Of a DNA stretch of 64,000 nucleotides, positions 9,210-17,156 are shown one piece after another (position 1 is the stretch's first letter; each line of letters opens with the position of its first letter). Source of the stretch: CAYWMD01 sp964458575 (lineage in GTDB: Bacteria > Verrucomicrobiota > Verrucomicrobiia > Limisphaerales > JADLHS01); contig CAYWMD010000021.1 in the NCBI GenBank assembly GCA_964458575.1, positions 36,517-100,516 of the forward strand, given 5' to 3'. The notes under the pieces are model-generated. The model saw nothing but the letters and a program-made list of their open reading frames with translations, was not told the DNA's origin and did not search any database. The position numbers and the translations under genes are program-made.

Positions 9210-9431
9210 CTAGTTGCAACCGCAGCCACCGCCGCCCACGCCGCGACCGCCCGACGCGCCTTCGCGGGAGAACCACATGTGTTCGGCCATCATGTTGCCG
9301 AGCGGATCGTGGTCCGCGCGCATCACCGGGTCGGCCAGCGCGCCGCGCTCCCACGGGTTGACGTGCTTGCAACCGGCGAGCGGCGCGACGATCAGCGCCA
9401 GGAACAGGCCAAGGGCGGATTTCCGTTTCAT
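9210..9431 (-). CDS. DUF4266-type small lipoprotein
   Basis: 73 aa. A clear lipobox (PLAGC) places the lipidated Cys at residue 21, leaving a ~53-residue mature peptide. It matches the DUF4266 pattern as I know it: HVNPWERGALADPVMRAD, AEHMWFSREGASGG, then a Gly-rich tail ending GGGGCGCN with Cys70 and Cys72. The gene is 8 bp from the TlpA stop and 83 bp before dsbD. The family is known to occur with DUF3570, ApbE and TlpA genes; its function is unknown. The C-x-C tail suggests metal or redox chemistry, and REGAS partly resembles an ApbE acceptor motif. Confidence 0.85.
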   Translation of the reverse strand: MKRKSALGLFLALIVAPLAGCKHVNPWERGALADPVMRADHDPLGNMMAEHMWFSREGASGGRGVGGGGCGCN

Positions 9432-9438
9432 GCGGACC

Positions 9439-9954
9439 TCACTTCAGCAGGGCTTCGATTTCCTGCTCGTATTTCTTTTTCGTCTCCGAACCTTTGAAAC
9501 CGCGGTGGAAGGAGACAATCTTGCCGCTGCGATCCAGCAGGAAGGAACTCGGCATGGTCGGGATCTTCAATTCGGACACGAGCTTGTTGGCGGCGTCGCG
9601 CACGATGGTGAAGCTGGCGGGATGCTTCTTGAGGAAGCCCTCCATGTCGTCCTTCTTTTTGTCGAGGTTGATGGCGACGATGACGAGACCCTTGTCGCCG
9701 TATTTCTGATGCAACTCCTGCATGGCCGGGAAGGATTCCTTGCACGGGCCGCACCACGAGGCGAAGAAATCCACGAGCACGACCTTGCCTTTCAGGTCAG
9801 GCAGCGCGCCTTCGAGATTGTACTTCGCGAGTTCGGGGAACGCGTCGCCCTCCTTGGGTGCGGCGGCCAAAGCCGTGGTGGCGACGTTGAGGGCAAACGC
9901 CAGCGCGGTGACGGTGGCGACGATGGTTTTAACTTTGGTTAACGAGGTGTTCAT
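9439..9954 (-). CDS. TlpA/AhpC-TSA family periplasmic thiol-disulfide oxidoreductase
   Basis: 171 aa from ATG at 9952-9954. An N-terminal signal peptide (VATVTALAFALNVATTALAAA) is followed by a thioredoxin fold with the active-site motif FFASWCGPCKESFPAM, the inserted strand-helix typical of TlpA (LVIVAINLDKKKDDMEGFL) and the cis-Pro loop KIPTMPSSFLLDRSG. The start overlaps the end of apbE by 26 bp, so translation is probably coupled. It likely reduces cysteines in extracytoplasmic operon products and is itself kept reduced by the DsbD encoded two genes later. Confidence 0.92.
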   Translation of the reverse strand: MNTSLTKVKTIVATVTALAFALNVATTALAAAPKEGDAFPELAKYNLEGALPDLKGKVVLVDFFASWCGPCKESFPAMQELHQKYGDKGLVIVAINLDKKKDDMEGFLKKHPASFTIVRDAANKLVSELKIPTMPSSFLLDRSGKIVSFHRGFKGSETKKKYEQEIEALLK

Positions 9955-10924
9955 AGAATCGAGGGCTGATGAGGTTTCCGGTTTCGGTGACAATGGCGCC
10001 CGACGCGCCAAAAGCGCTGTTGATGAGTTGCAGGCCGTCCTGCGGACCAAGAATGAACGCGGTCGTGCTTAGGATGCCGGCGAGCGTGCAGGTGGGCGCG
10101 ACGATGTTGACGGCCAGACAGGGGTTGCGGACCGGCCAGCCGGTGCGCGGGTCGAGGATGTGGCCGTAACGGCGGCCGTCATGGACAAAAGAGCGCAGGT
10201 AATCGCCCGAACTGGCGACCGCATGGTTGGTGACCGCCACACTGCCCCAGCAAGAGCCGGGCGCTCTGGGATTTTCCAGTCCGACGTGCCACGCGGGCCG
10301 GCCCGGTGGCCGGCCCAGCGCCCGGATGTCCTGGCCGAAATCCACCAGCACGTTTTGAATGCCATGCTGGGCCGCCAGCGACATCGCCACGTCCACGGCG
10401 TATTCCTTGCCGATGCCGCCGAAGTCAAGCGACATGCCCGGCCGCGCAAGGAACACGCCGCCTTTGCGACGTTGCAAGTGACGCCAGCCGGTGAGTTCCT
10501 TCGCGGCGGCGATGGCCGTTTCCGTGGGCATGGCCGGGGGGTTGGCCTTCCAGTTCCACAAACGAATCAACGGCAGCGCCGTGGGATCAAACGCGCCGCG
10601 CGTGAAGAAAACCATTTCGTGGCATAGCGCGAGCAGGCGGTCGGTTTCGTCGTCCACTTCAACCCACGCCTTCCCGGCGGCCGCGTTGATGCGGCTGATG
10701 AGGCTGGTGTCGAGGAAGCGGGAATATTTCGCTTCAAAATCCGCGACCCAGTTGAGCAGTTGATCCAGATAGGCATTGGCGGTCGGGCGCGACGGTTCGA
10801 CGAGCGAGACGCGGCAGATCGTGCCCATGGCGTGAAACGACAGGCGGGTCAGGCCGATTTCCTCGCGCACGATGGCGGAACGACGGACGCGCTCGCGAAT
10901 GGGATTGCTTGCGGTCAGAACCAT
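9929..10924 (-). CDS. apbE: ApbE-like FAD:protein FMN transferase, atypical
   Basis: 331 aa. ApbE signatures are present: AMGTICRVSL, FDPTALPLIRLWNW, LDFGGIGKEYAVD, NVLVDFGQDIRALG, SSGDYLR and YGHILDPRTGWPV. ApbE transfers FMN from FAD to a Ser/Thr of extracytoplasmic proteins. Two things are odd. The usual ADALST segment reads AGILST (Gly283 where the family has a metal-binding Asp, with Thr287 kept). There is also no visible signal peptide or lipobox. The start overlaps the DUF3570 stop by 10 bp and the end overlaps tlpA by 26 bp. It may be a divergent subfamily. Confidence 0.88.
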   Translation of the reverse strand: MVLTASNPIRERVRRSAIVREEIGLTRLSFHAMGTICRVSLVEPSRPTANAYLDQLLNWVADFEAKYSRFLDTSLISRINAAAGKAWVEVDDETDRLLALCHEMVFFTRGAFDPTALPLIRLWNWKANPPAMPTETAIAAAKELTGWRHLQRRKGGVFLARPGMSLDFGGIGKEYAVDVAMSLAAQHGIQNVLVDFGQDIRALGRPPGRPAWHVGLENPRAPGSCWGSVAVTNHAVASSGDYLRSFVHDGRRYGHILDPRTGWPVRNPCLAVNIVAPTCTLAGILSTTAFILGPQDGLQLINSAFGASGAIVTETGNLISPRFYEHLVNQS

Positions 10925-12144
10925 AGGGTGAGACCTCCGGTGAAGACGTTGGCGCGGGGATACTGATCGGACGAAGTTTCGTTGTCCGTGCCGCGCATTT
11001 CGTAACGTTTGTACGCGACCTCCAGGGAGAGATGTTCATGCACCCGCACGCTGAGCGCGATGCCGTAGGTGAACGTCTCAAGCGCCGAGATGCGATAGTC
11101 GGCCGAGTAATAATCGGGCGTGGGATAGTTCGCCGGATCGGAGGGATCACCGGGAAAGTGCGTGCCGTAATAGTCCGCCGCCGTCTGGGTGTGGTAGCGG
11201 AACAGCGGTGAAAGGATCGCGTATCTGCCAATCTTCTGCTTCCACTGGAGGGAAACGGTGCTGGCAGTGATGCCTTGATCATCGTGCGCAAGGCGATAGC
11301 TGAGTTCCGCGGCGCCCTTAACCGGGTCAAAGTTTTGTTGCAGGGAAACGAATCCCACCTGGCGAAACTTGTGGCCCGGACGCTGTTCCGGCCAGAGCGT
11401 GTACGGCCCGCCGAAGTACGGAAAGTCGTCGAACAAGACTCCCTTGTACGGGTCGCTAAGATAACCATCGGCGTAACCCAGGGTGAGATTGACGCTCAAG
11501 ATTGTGTTCGGCCCGAGCAACTGGGTCAGGCCGAGCAAGAAGTCCGTGGCGTCCTTGTCCTGCCACTCGCGCGGCGAGGAACTGTCCAACACGCTGTCGA
11601 AACTGTGACTCACGCCCCAGGAAACCGTCGTGTTCTTGTCGTTGAATTCCATTGCGTGTGTCAGCGCGAGGCCGAACGATTTGTAATCATTCTCTTCGCT
11701 GTACGCGGCCTGCGGGGTGAAGGTGTGATTGGCCAGTTTGAGCGCCGACTCCAGGAATCCCGCGTAGCGCTTGTCTTCGACCTGGGCCGTGGCCACATGC
11801 GATTCACCCGGCAACGGCGGCGCACCGGTTGGGGTGGCGCCGGAGACCGAATCGTAAACGAAGTTGCCCTTCAGCGTGGCCCACGACTTGAGTGCCGCAT
11901 CGAAATAGAAGCCGTGGGTCTGGACGTGAATCCGTCCGTCTTCCTCCTGGTAGTCTTCGTAGCGATAGTCCGCGCGGTTTTCGGAGCGAGCGCGGAGCGG
12001 CAGCGCCACCGCGAGCCACGCGGCGACGAACAGCGATGCTTGTCGGGACCGCTCCGAAATGCGTGGACCTCCCGCTTCGGATGCGAGCCGGCCCCTGATG
12101 ATTTGTGACACCTCCTTGGCGTCTGCCCGGTTGCCTGCCTTCAT
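10915..12144 (-). CDS. DUF3570 outer-membrane beta-barrel-like protein
   Basis: About 409 aa from ATG at 12142-12144; an in-frame GTG lies just upstream. A hydrophobic stretch (ASLFVAAWLAVALPL) fits a signal sequence after a long basic N-terminus, so the true start could be further in. The rest has alternating amphipathic strands, many Tyr/Phe, and a terminal aromatic (TGGLTLWF), typical of outer-membrane barrels. It matches DUF3570 as I know it (YRYEDYQEEDGRIHV, FVYDSVSGATPTG). The segment D-S-V-S-G-A-T resembles an ApbE FMN-attachment motif. First gene of the operon. Confidence 0.85.
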   Translation of the reverse strand: MKAGNRADAKEVSQIIRGRLASEAGGPRISERSRQASLFVAAWLAVALPLRARSENRADYRYEDYQEEDGRIHVQTHGFYFDAALKSWATLKGNFVYDSVSGATPTGAPPLPGESHVATAQVEDKRYAGFLESALKLANHTFTPQAAYSEENDYKSFGLALTHAMEFNDKNTTVSWGVSHSFDSVLDSSSPREWQDKDATDFLLGLTQLLGPNTILSVNLTLGYADGYLSDPYKGVLFDDFPYFGGPYTLWPEQRPGHKFRQVGFVSLQQNFDPVKGAAELSYRLAHDDQGITASTVSLQWKQKIGRYAILSPLFRYHTQTAADYYGTHFPGDPSDPANYPTPDYYSADYRISALETFTYGIALSVRVHEHLSLEVAYKRYEMRGTDNETSSDQYPRANVFTGGLTLWF

Positions 12145-12505
12145 CACGGAGCGCGGTTTAGCACCGGTGATGCCACGGTGCCGGCGTCAATTATTCCTGA
12201 GCGTTCAAAAAAACGGGACGCGATAGAAACACAGCCGGGCGGGCCATTTCTGTTTTGACCGCCAGAAAGTGGAATCAATCTGTCATGGAACGATGCCAGT
12301 CGGAAAACGGACAAGATTGACAAAGCAGTTCCAAAAAGTGACGAATTTCCGCCCGAATCTAAAAGAATTTTTACCTGGGTCCGGGTTTCGCAAAGGCGGT
12401 TGCGACGATCAATTTGGTCTGCTGGGCGAGACAACATGAAACTTGATTGGTGTGCATCCGTCGTTCGCTCCTTTACTGAACGGGACGCGGGACTACACTC
12501 CCTTC
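12145..12505. promoter_or_regulatory. Divergent intergenic region between DUF3570 operon and DUF4230 gene
   Basis: This 361-bp gap separates two divergent genes and must hold promoters for both. It is more A/T-rich than its flanks (for example AAAAGAATTTTTACC near 12360). A perfect TTGACA lies at 12317-12322 on the plus strand, but the hexamer 17 bp downstream (GACGAA) is poor. I see no clear operator, riboswitch or terminator, and no convincing small gene. Confidence 0.3.
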
Positions 12506-13099
12506 ATGCAGAAATCTCGACTGGCGCTCGTGCTCGCGCTGGCGCTGTTTGTATTCGCGATCGGCCTGGGCCTGTGGCTCGGCGCGCTGGCGTTGCGTTC
12601 GGTGGGATTCGGCGGCAGCAAGTTGAAGTTTTACAACTCCGCCACGGTGCTCCAGCAGGTGCAGACCCTCTCCCAACTCGTCACGGTCAAATACGTGATG
12701 GAAAAGGTCGTGCTGCTCGAAGACGTGCAATGGTTCGGCGAAAGCCGCGTGCTGCTCATTGCCCACGGCATCGTCAAGGCCGGCGTGGATCTCCAGGACC
12801 TGAAGCCGGAGGACGTGCGGGTCGCGGGAAAGAAGATTTCCATCCGGCTGCCGGCCGCGCAGATTACCGATGCCTATCTCGACGAGAAGCAAACCCGCGT
12901 CGTCGAGCGCACCACCGGTTTGTTGCGGATGTTTGACAAGGACATGGAACAGACCGCCCGCCAGAATGCGGTGGAGGACATCCGCCGGGCCGCCCGGACC
13001 TCGGGCATTTTGAAGGACGCCGACGAGCGGGCGCGCATGCAGTTAAAAAACCTGTTCCTGCAAATGGGCTTTGAGGAGGTCGAAATCCGCGATCGTTGA
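12506..13099 (+). CDS. DUF4230 domain protein, membrane-anchored
   Basis: 197 aa from ATG at 12506, chosen because it puts an N-terminal membrane helix (LALVLALALFVFAIGLGLWLGALAL) right after MQKSR. The remainder matches the DUF4230 pattern: TVLQQVQTLSQLVTVKYVMEKVV, then LIAHGIVKAGVDLQDLKPEDV, ISIRLPAAQITDAYLDEKQTRVVERTTGLL, and a helical C-terminus ending LKNLFLQMGFEEVEI. The domain faces the periplasm if the helix is an anchor. Function of the family is unknown. Confidence 0.8.
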   Translation: MQKSRLALVLALALFVFAIGLGLWLGALALRSVGFGGSKLKFYNSATVLQQVQTLSQLVTVKYVMEKVVLLEDVQWFGESRVLLIAHGIVKAGVDLQDLKPEDVRVAGKKISIRLPAAQITDAYLDEKQTRVVERTTGLLRMFDKDMEQTARQNAVEDIRRAARTSGILKDADERARMQLKNLFLQMGFEEVEIRDR

Positions 13100-13218
13100 A
13101 GCCAGATGGCGGTGGGTTGAGAAAGGGCATTACGGCAGGACACTGCCTTGATTTGAGCCAGGCAGCGAGGAGAGAAATGGAGGCGCTCGGCGGGGTTGCT
13201 TTCCGCGCGCGTGCGATT

Positions 13219-13473
13219 TCAGCCAAATACAATTGGCAGTTCAGAATCCCCGGCCCCCAGGTGTTTGATCGTGACCGGGGTTGGGATGTGCATTTGCTCC
13301 GCCCACTCGGTGGCGATGGTCAAACGTTGCTTCGGCGCATGGGAATGTGTGTGTTGGGCGCGAAGCTGCATGAGGTACAGCACAATGGGGCGGGGAGTCG
13401 GGCGGCGGTTGGTGATTTGTTCGTAACCGCGCGACTCCTGCATCATTTTCATCAACATTGCTTTGTTTGCCAT
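13219..13473 (-). CDS. Small conserved-looking hypothetical protein
   Basis: 84 aa, ATG at 13471-13473, with an AGGA Shine-Dalgarno about 6 nt upstream on the minus strand. The sequence starts MANKAMLMKMMQESRGYEQI, then a basic Pro-rich stretch (TNRRPTPRPIVLYLMQLRAQ) and ends GDSELPIVFG. No signal peptide, membrane helix or domain is recognised. Support comes from the ribosome binding site, the Met/Lys-rich helical start and the absence of any better gene in the 592-bp gap between the DUF4230 gene and lptD. A longer frame to 13545 exists but has no signal. Confidence 0.5.
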   Translation of the reverse strand: MANKAMLMKMMQESRGYEQITNRRPTPRPIVLYLMQLRAQHTHSHAPKQRLTIATEWAEQMHIPTPVTIKHLGAGDSELPIVFG

Positions 13474-13691
13474 ATCCAATCCTGCGCCCGCTACTGCAGA
13501 ACGTGTGCCATGCGCGAGTTGCGACGTTTGCGGGTCGGACTGCAATCAGAAATCTCCCCGACTTCGGGTCGGCAGACCGGATTCGCGGAGACTCCGAGAG
13601 ACTTCTGGCGGGCCGGCCGGAAAATGGCGGGTCGCGACGGGTCAAATCCGCTTGGCACGGACGGATCGTTTTGATTACCTGAGCGCGCCGC

Positions 13692-15914
13692 ATGATTAAG
13701 CCGCGCCACAAACTCACCCTGTTGTTGCTGGCCGTGTTGCTTCCCCTGGTGGCGCTTGCGCAGCCGGACCTGCCGCAGCCCAAACCGGACGAGGAGTGGA
13801 TCATCGAGGCGCTTACGCCGGAAGGTCAGTTCGATTACGACGCGGCCACGGGGGTTGCCACCGGCACGAACGGCCTGCTCATAAAATTCGGCGGGGCGGT
13901 GATGACCGCGGATCGTGCGGCGGTCAACCAGGAAACCGGCGAGGCCGAGGGCGATGGCAATGTCCGCATCCAGCGCGACGACCAGATCTGGGCCGGGGAA
14001 CACATCCGCTACAATTTCAAGACCCGCCAGATGGAGGCGCAACAGTTCCGGACGGGCAAGACGCCGGTGTTTGCGGAGGGCAAACAGTTGCGCGGGGATG
14101 TGACCAACAGCGTTTACATCGCCGAGGGCGCGTATGTCACCACGGACGACGTAAGCGAGCCGTTCACCAAGATCCGAGCGAACCGCCTCAAAATCGTTCC
14201 CGGCAAGTACGTCCAGGCCCAGCATGCCGTGTTATACTTAGGGGGCGTGCCCGCGTTCTATTTTCCCTATTACCGGCGCAATCTTGGGGAACGGGCGAAC
14301 AACTGGAACTTCACCCCCGGCTACCGCAGCAAGTTCGGTCCGTTTCTTTACAGCACCTATGAATGGTTCCTGAGCGAGCAGGTGGACGGCGCCTTGCATC
14401 TGGATTATCGCGCCAAACGCGGGCCGGGACTCGGGCCGGACATTAACGCGCACCTAGGCCGCTGGGGCGACGCCAAGTTGAAGTACTATTATCTCTACGA
14501 CGAGGATCCCGGCGAAAGCGATGGCGTCACCCCGCCGCACAACCGCCAGCGCGTGTCGTTCAACTACGCTTCGAACCCGTTCACCAACCTGTACGTCAAG
14601 GCCGCGGCCAACTATCAAAGCGACTCCGAATTGTTGCACGATTTCTTCGACGGCGATTACCGGGAGGATCCGCAGCCCAAAACTTTTGTGGATGTCAACC
14701 GGTTGTGGGACAACTTCAGTCTCGAAACCTACGTGCAGCCGCGCGTGAACGATTTCTACGAGACGGTCGAGCGCCTGCCGGAGGTCAAGCTCACCGGCTT
14801 CCGCCAGCAGGTCGGGCCGCTGCCGGTCTATTATGAAAGCGAAAGTTCCGCGGGCTGGTATCGCCGCGAGTTCGCGGAAATCACCAACAGTTTTCCGGCG
14901 ACGAACAATTTTTCCGCCGCGCGCGCCGACACGTATCACCAATTGACCCTGCCGCACACGTTTTTTGGCTGGCTCAACATCGCCCCGCGCGTGGGCGGGC
15001 GGTTCACGTATTACAGCCACGCGGATGGCGACGGCGCCACCACGCATGATGAATATCGGAGCGTGTTCAACACCGGCGCGGAGACCACCCTCAAGGCATC
15101 GCGCCTCTGGTCCGGGGCGCAGAATAAATTGCTCGAAGTGGACGGCTTGCGCCATATCGTCGAACCCTCGATCAACTACGTTTTTGTGCCGGATCCGAGC
15201 GTCGAGCCGCCCAAGCTGCCGCAGTTCGATTACGAATTGCCCAGCCTGCGCCTGTTGCCCATCGAGTATCCGGACTACAACTCCATTGATTCCATCCAGA
15301 GCCAGAATGTCTTCCGGTTTGGCCTGCGGAACAAATTTCAAACCAAGCGCGAGGGGCGTGTGGTCAACCTGTTGAACTGGAATGTCTATACCGATTGGAA
15401 TCTGAACCCGCACACCAATCAAACCACGTTTTCCGACCTGTTCTCGGACCTAAGCTTCCGGCCGCGCTCGTGGATCTCGCTGGAATCGCAGACGCGGTAC
15501 GACATTGATTCCGGCGAGTTCAACCTGGCGTTTCACACGCTGACGCTTCATCCGGGCGAACGCTGGAGCTGGGGGGTGAGTCATTATTATTTGCGCACGG
15601 ACGACAGCTCGTCCCCCACGGCCTGGGGCCCGGGCAACAATCTCATTTCGAGCACCATCTTCCACCGCCTGAACGAAAACTGGGCGACGCGCGTTTCGCA
15701 CCGCTTCGAGGCGCAGGACGGGCGGCTGGAGGAACAGCTCTACACGCTTTACCGCGATTTCCGCAGTTGGACCGGGGCGCTGACGTTCCGGGTGCGCGAA
15801 GACGATTCAGGATCGAAGGACTACACGGTGGCCTTCACCTTCTCGCTCAAAGCCCGGCCCCGTTTTGCGGTGGGCGGTGACGCGGTCCGGCCCGAGGAAC
15901 TGCTCGGTAACTAG
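13692..15914 (+). CDS. lptD: LPS-assembly protein LptD-like
   Basis: 740 aa with a signal peptide (HKLTLLLLAVLLPLVALAQ). Residues ~45-160 form an OstA-type jellyroll (GLLIKFGGAVMTADRAAVNQETGEAEGDGNVRIQ...IWAGEHIRYNF), the periplasmic part of LptD. The typical transition LYLGGVPAFYFPYYRR and a large C-terminal beta-barrel (~190-740) follow. LptD with LptE inserts lipopolysaccharide into the outer leaflet. It is strong evidence for a diderm envelope. No lptE is adjacent. ATG at 13692. Confidence 0.88.
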   Translation: MIKPRHKLTLLLLAVLLPLVALAQPDLPQPKPDEEWIIEALTPEGQFDYDAATGVATGTNGLLIKFGGAVMTADRAAVNQETGEAEGDGNVRIQRDDQIWAGEHIRYNFKTRQMEAQQFRTGKTPVFAEGKQLRGDVTNSVYIAEGAYVTTDDVSEPFTKIRANRLKIVPGKYVQAQHAVLYLGGVPAFYFPYYRRNLGERANNWNFTPGYRSKFGPFLYSTYEWFLSEQVDGALHLDYRAKRGPGLGPDINAHLGRWGDAKLKYYYLYDEDPGESDGVTPPHNRQRVSFNYASNPFTNLYVKAAANYQSDSELLHDFFDGDYREDPQPKTFVDVNRLWDNFSLETYVQPRVNDFYETVERLPEVKLTGFRQQVGPLPVYYESESSAGWYRREFAEITNSFPATNNFSAARADTYHQLTLPHTFFGWLNIAPRVGGRFTYYSHADGDGATTHDEYRSVFNTGAETTLKASRLWSGAQNKLLEVDGLRHIVEPSINYVFVPDPSVEPPKLPQFDYELPSLRLLPIEYPDYNSIDSIQSQNVFRFGLRNKFQTKREGRVVNLLNWNVYTDWNLNPHTNQTTFSDLFSDLSFRPRSWISLESQTRYDIDSGEFNLAFHTLTLHPGERWSWGVSHYYLRTDDSSSPTAWGPGNNLISSTIFHRLNENWATRVSHRFEAQDGRLEEQLYTLYRDFRSWTGALTFRVREDDSGSKDYTVAFTFSLKARPRFAVGGDAVRPEELLGN

Positions 15915-15957
15915 AGCGGATGCCCGGCTTTTCCGAACCTGGATCGAAGCCGGACGA

Positions 15958-17067
15958 TCAACGATTTCTCACGAATAATTTTCCCGGCAGTTGCTTGATC
16001 ACGCGTTTCATTTCCAGGCTCAGCAAGGCAACGTTTACGGCGGAAGGCGGCAGACCGCTTTTGCGGATAACTTCGTCAATGCTCGTTTCGTCGTCGGTTC
16101 TCAGCGTGTCGTAAACTTTTTGTTCGTTCTCGGAAAGTTCCAGCGCGGGCAGCACGCCGGTTTCGCCGGGCGACGGGGGTCTGTTGCTGGTTGGGAACAA
16201 ATACTCGAACTCGCTCAAAATGTCCTCCGCGCCTTCGCAAAGTTTTGCCCCTTTCTTGATCAGGTCGTGACAACCCTTGCTTCGCGGTGAATCAATGCGG
16301 CCTGGTACGGCGAACACCTGCCGGCCGTATTCCGTCGCGAAGTTGGCCGTGATCAGCGCGCCGCTGTGCAAATCCGCTTCCACCACCACCGAGCCGAGCG
16401 TCATGCCGGCGACGATGCGGTTGCGGATGGCGAAGGATTGCTTGTCGCCGTTGCGGTTGAAGGGAAACTGCGTCATGACCGCGCCGTTCTCCACGATGCG
16501 CTCGAACAAATCCTTGTTCTCCGGCGGGAACACGATGTTGATGCCGGTGCCGAGCACGCAAACCGTCCGGCCTTTCGCCGCCAGCGCACCTTGGTGCGAG
16601 GCCGTGTCTATGCCCCGCGCGCCACCGCTTACAACGGTCACGCCAACGTAGGCGAGTTGATACGCCAGTTTGCGCGCGGTCTCGATGCCGTAATGCGTCG
16701 TTTGTCGCGAGCCGACCATCGCCACGGCGTTCTTGTCCTTCGCGTTCAGCCCGCCTTTGACGTAGAGCACGATCGGCGGATCGTAAATTTCCCGCAGCAT
16801 TGCGGGATAGTCCTCGTCCGATTGAATCAATACGTGGCAGTTGAAGTCGGCGATGCGTTTCAATTCGCCAGCGAGGTCAGCCGATTTTTCCCAAGCCGCA
16901 ATCGCCTCCGCCGTGTCCTGGCCGATGCCGCGGACGCGCATGAGTTGAGATTTGGAAGCTGAGAGAATCGCCGGGGCTTCGCCGAAATGTTCGAGCAATT
17001 GCCGCACACGGACCGGGCCGACCCCTTCGATGAGATTGAGTGCCACCAACGCTTCGCGGGAATCCAT
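15958..17067 (-). CDS. dprA: DNA-processing protein DprA
   Basis: 369 aa. Helix-hairpin-helix start (NLIEGVGPVRVRQLLEHFG), then the SMF/Rossmann-like core: AVAMVGSRQTTHYGIETARKLA, VVSGGARGIDTASHQGAL, VLGTGINIVFPPENKDLF, FAIRNRIVAGMTLGSVVVEA and SGALITANFATEYGRQVFAVPG. The C-terminal winged-helix segment ends with LSLEMKRVIKQLPGKLFVRN. DprA loads RecA on incoming single-stranded DNA in transformation. It is convergent with lptD; a weak stem (CCGGCTT/AAGCCGG) lies in the 43-bp gap. Confidence 0.95.
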   Translation of the reverse strand: MDSREALVALNLIEGVGPVRVRQLLEHFGEAPAILSASKSQLMRVRGIGQDTAEAIAAWEKSADLAGELKRIADFNCHVLIQSDEDYPAMLREIYDPPIVLYVKGGLNAKDKNAVAMVGSRQTTHYGIETARKLAYQLAYVGVTVVSGGARGIDTASHQGALAAKGRTVCVLGTGINIVFPPENKDLFERIVENGAVMTQFPFNRNGDKQSFAIRNRIVAGMTLGSVVVEADLHSGALITANFATEYGRQVFAVPGRIDSPRSKGCHDLIKKGAKLCEGAEDILSEFEYLFPTSNRPPSPGETGVLPALELSENEQKVYDTLRTDDETSIDEVIRKSGLPPSAVNVALLSLEMKRVIKQLPGKLFVRNR

Positions 17068-17090
17068 GGCGGTTGGATAACGATTCAGCG

Positions 17091-17155
17091 GTTGGAGTTC
17101 AAGCTTTAGCTTGCAGGCTGAACAGGGGAAAACAAGCTAATGCTTGGACTCCAGC
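17091..17155. repeat. Inverted repeat after purF (dispersed-hairpin type)
   Basis: Arms of 23 bp (17091-17113 and 17133-17155) match at 20 of 23 positions. The left arm begins GTTGGAGTTCAAGC and continues TTTAGCTTG. The loop is ~19 nt. It begins 2 bp after the purF stop, so it would fold at the end of the purF mRNA, but there is no T-run. The well-matched arms and lack of coding content suggest a palindromic repeat element distinct from the purL-type family. Confidence 0.7.
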
Positions 17156-17156
17156 G

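Noticed and set aside
12317..12345. Promoter with TTGACA upstream of the DUF4230 gene
   Set aside because: The -35 is perfect but no acceptable -10 lies 16-18 bp downstream; kept only as a note in the intergenic entry.
13096..13674. 192-residue plus-strand frame between the DUF4230 gene and lptD
   Set aside because: Runs antisense to the better-supported 84-aa gene and has no ribosome binding site or protein-like composition.
13650..13675. TGGCAC upstream of lptD as a sigma54 -24 element
   Set aside because: No TTGC-type -12 element at the required 5-bp spacing.
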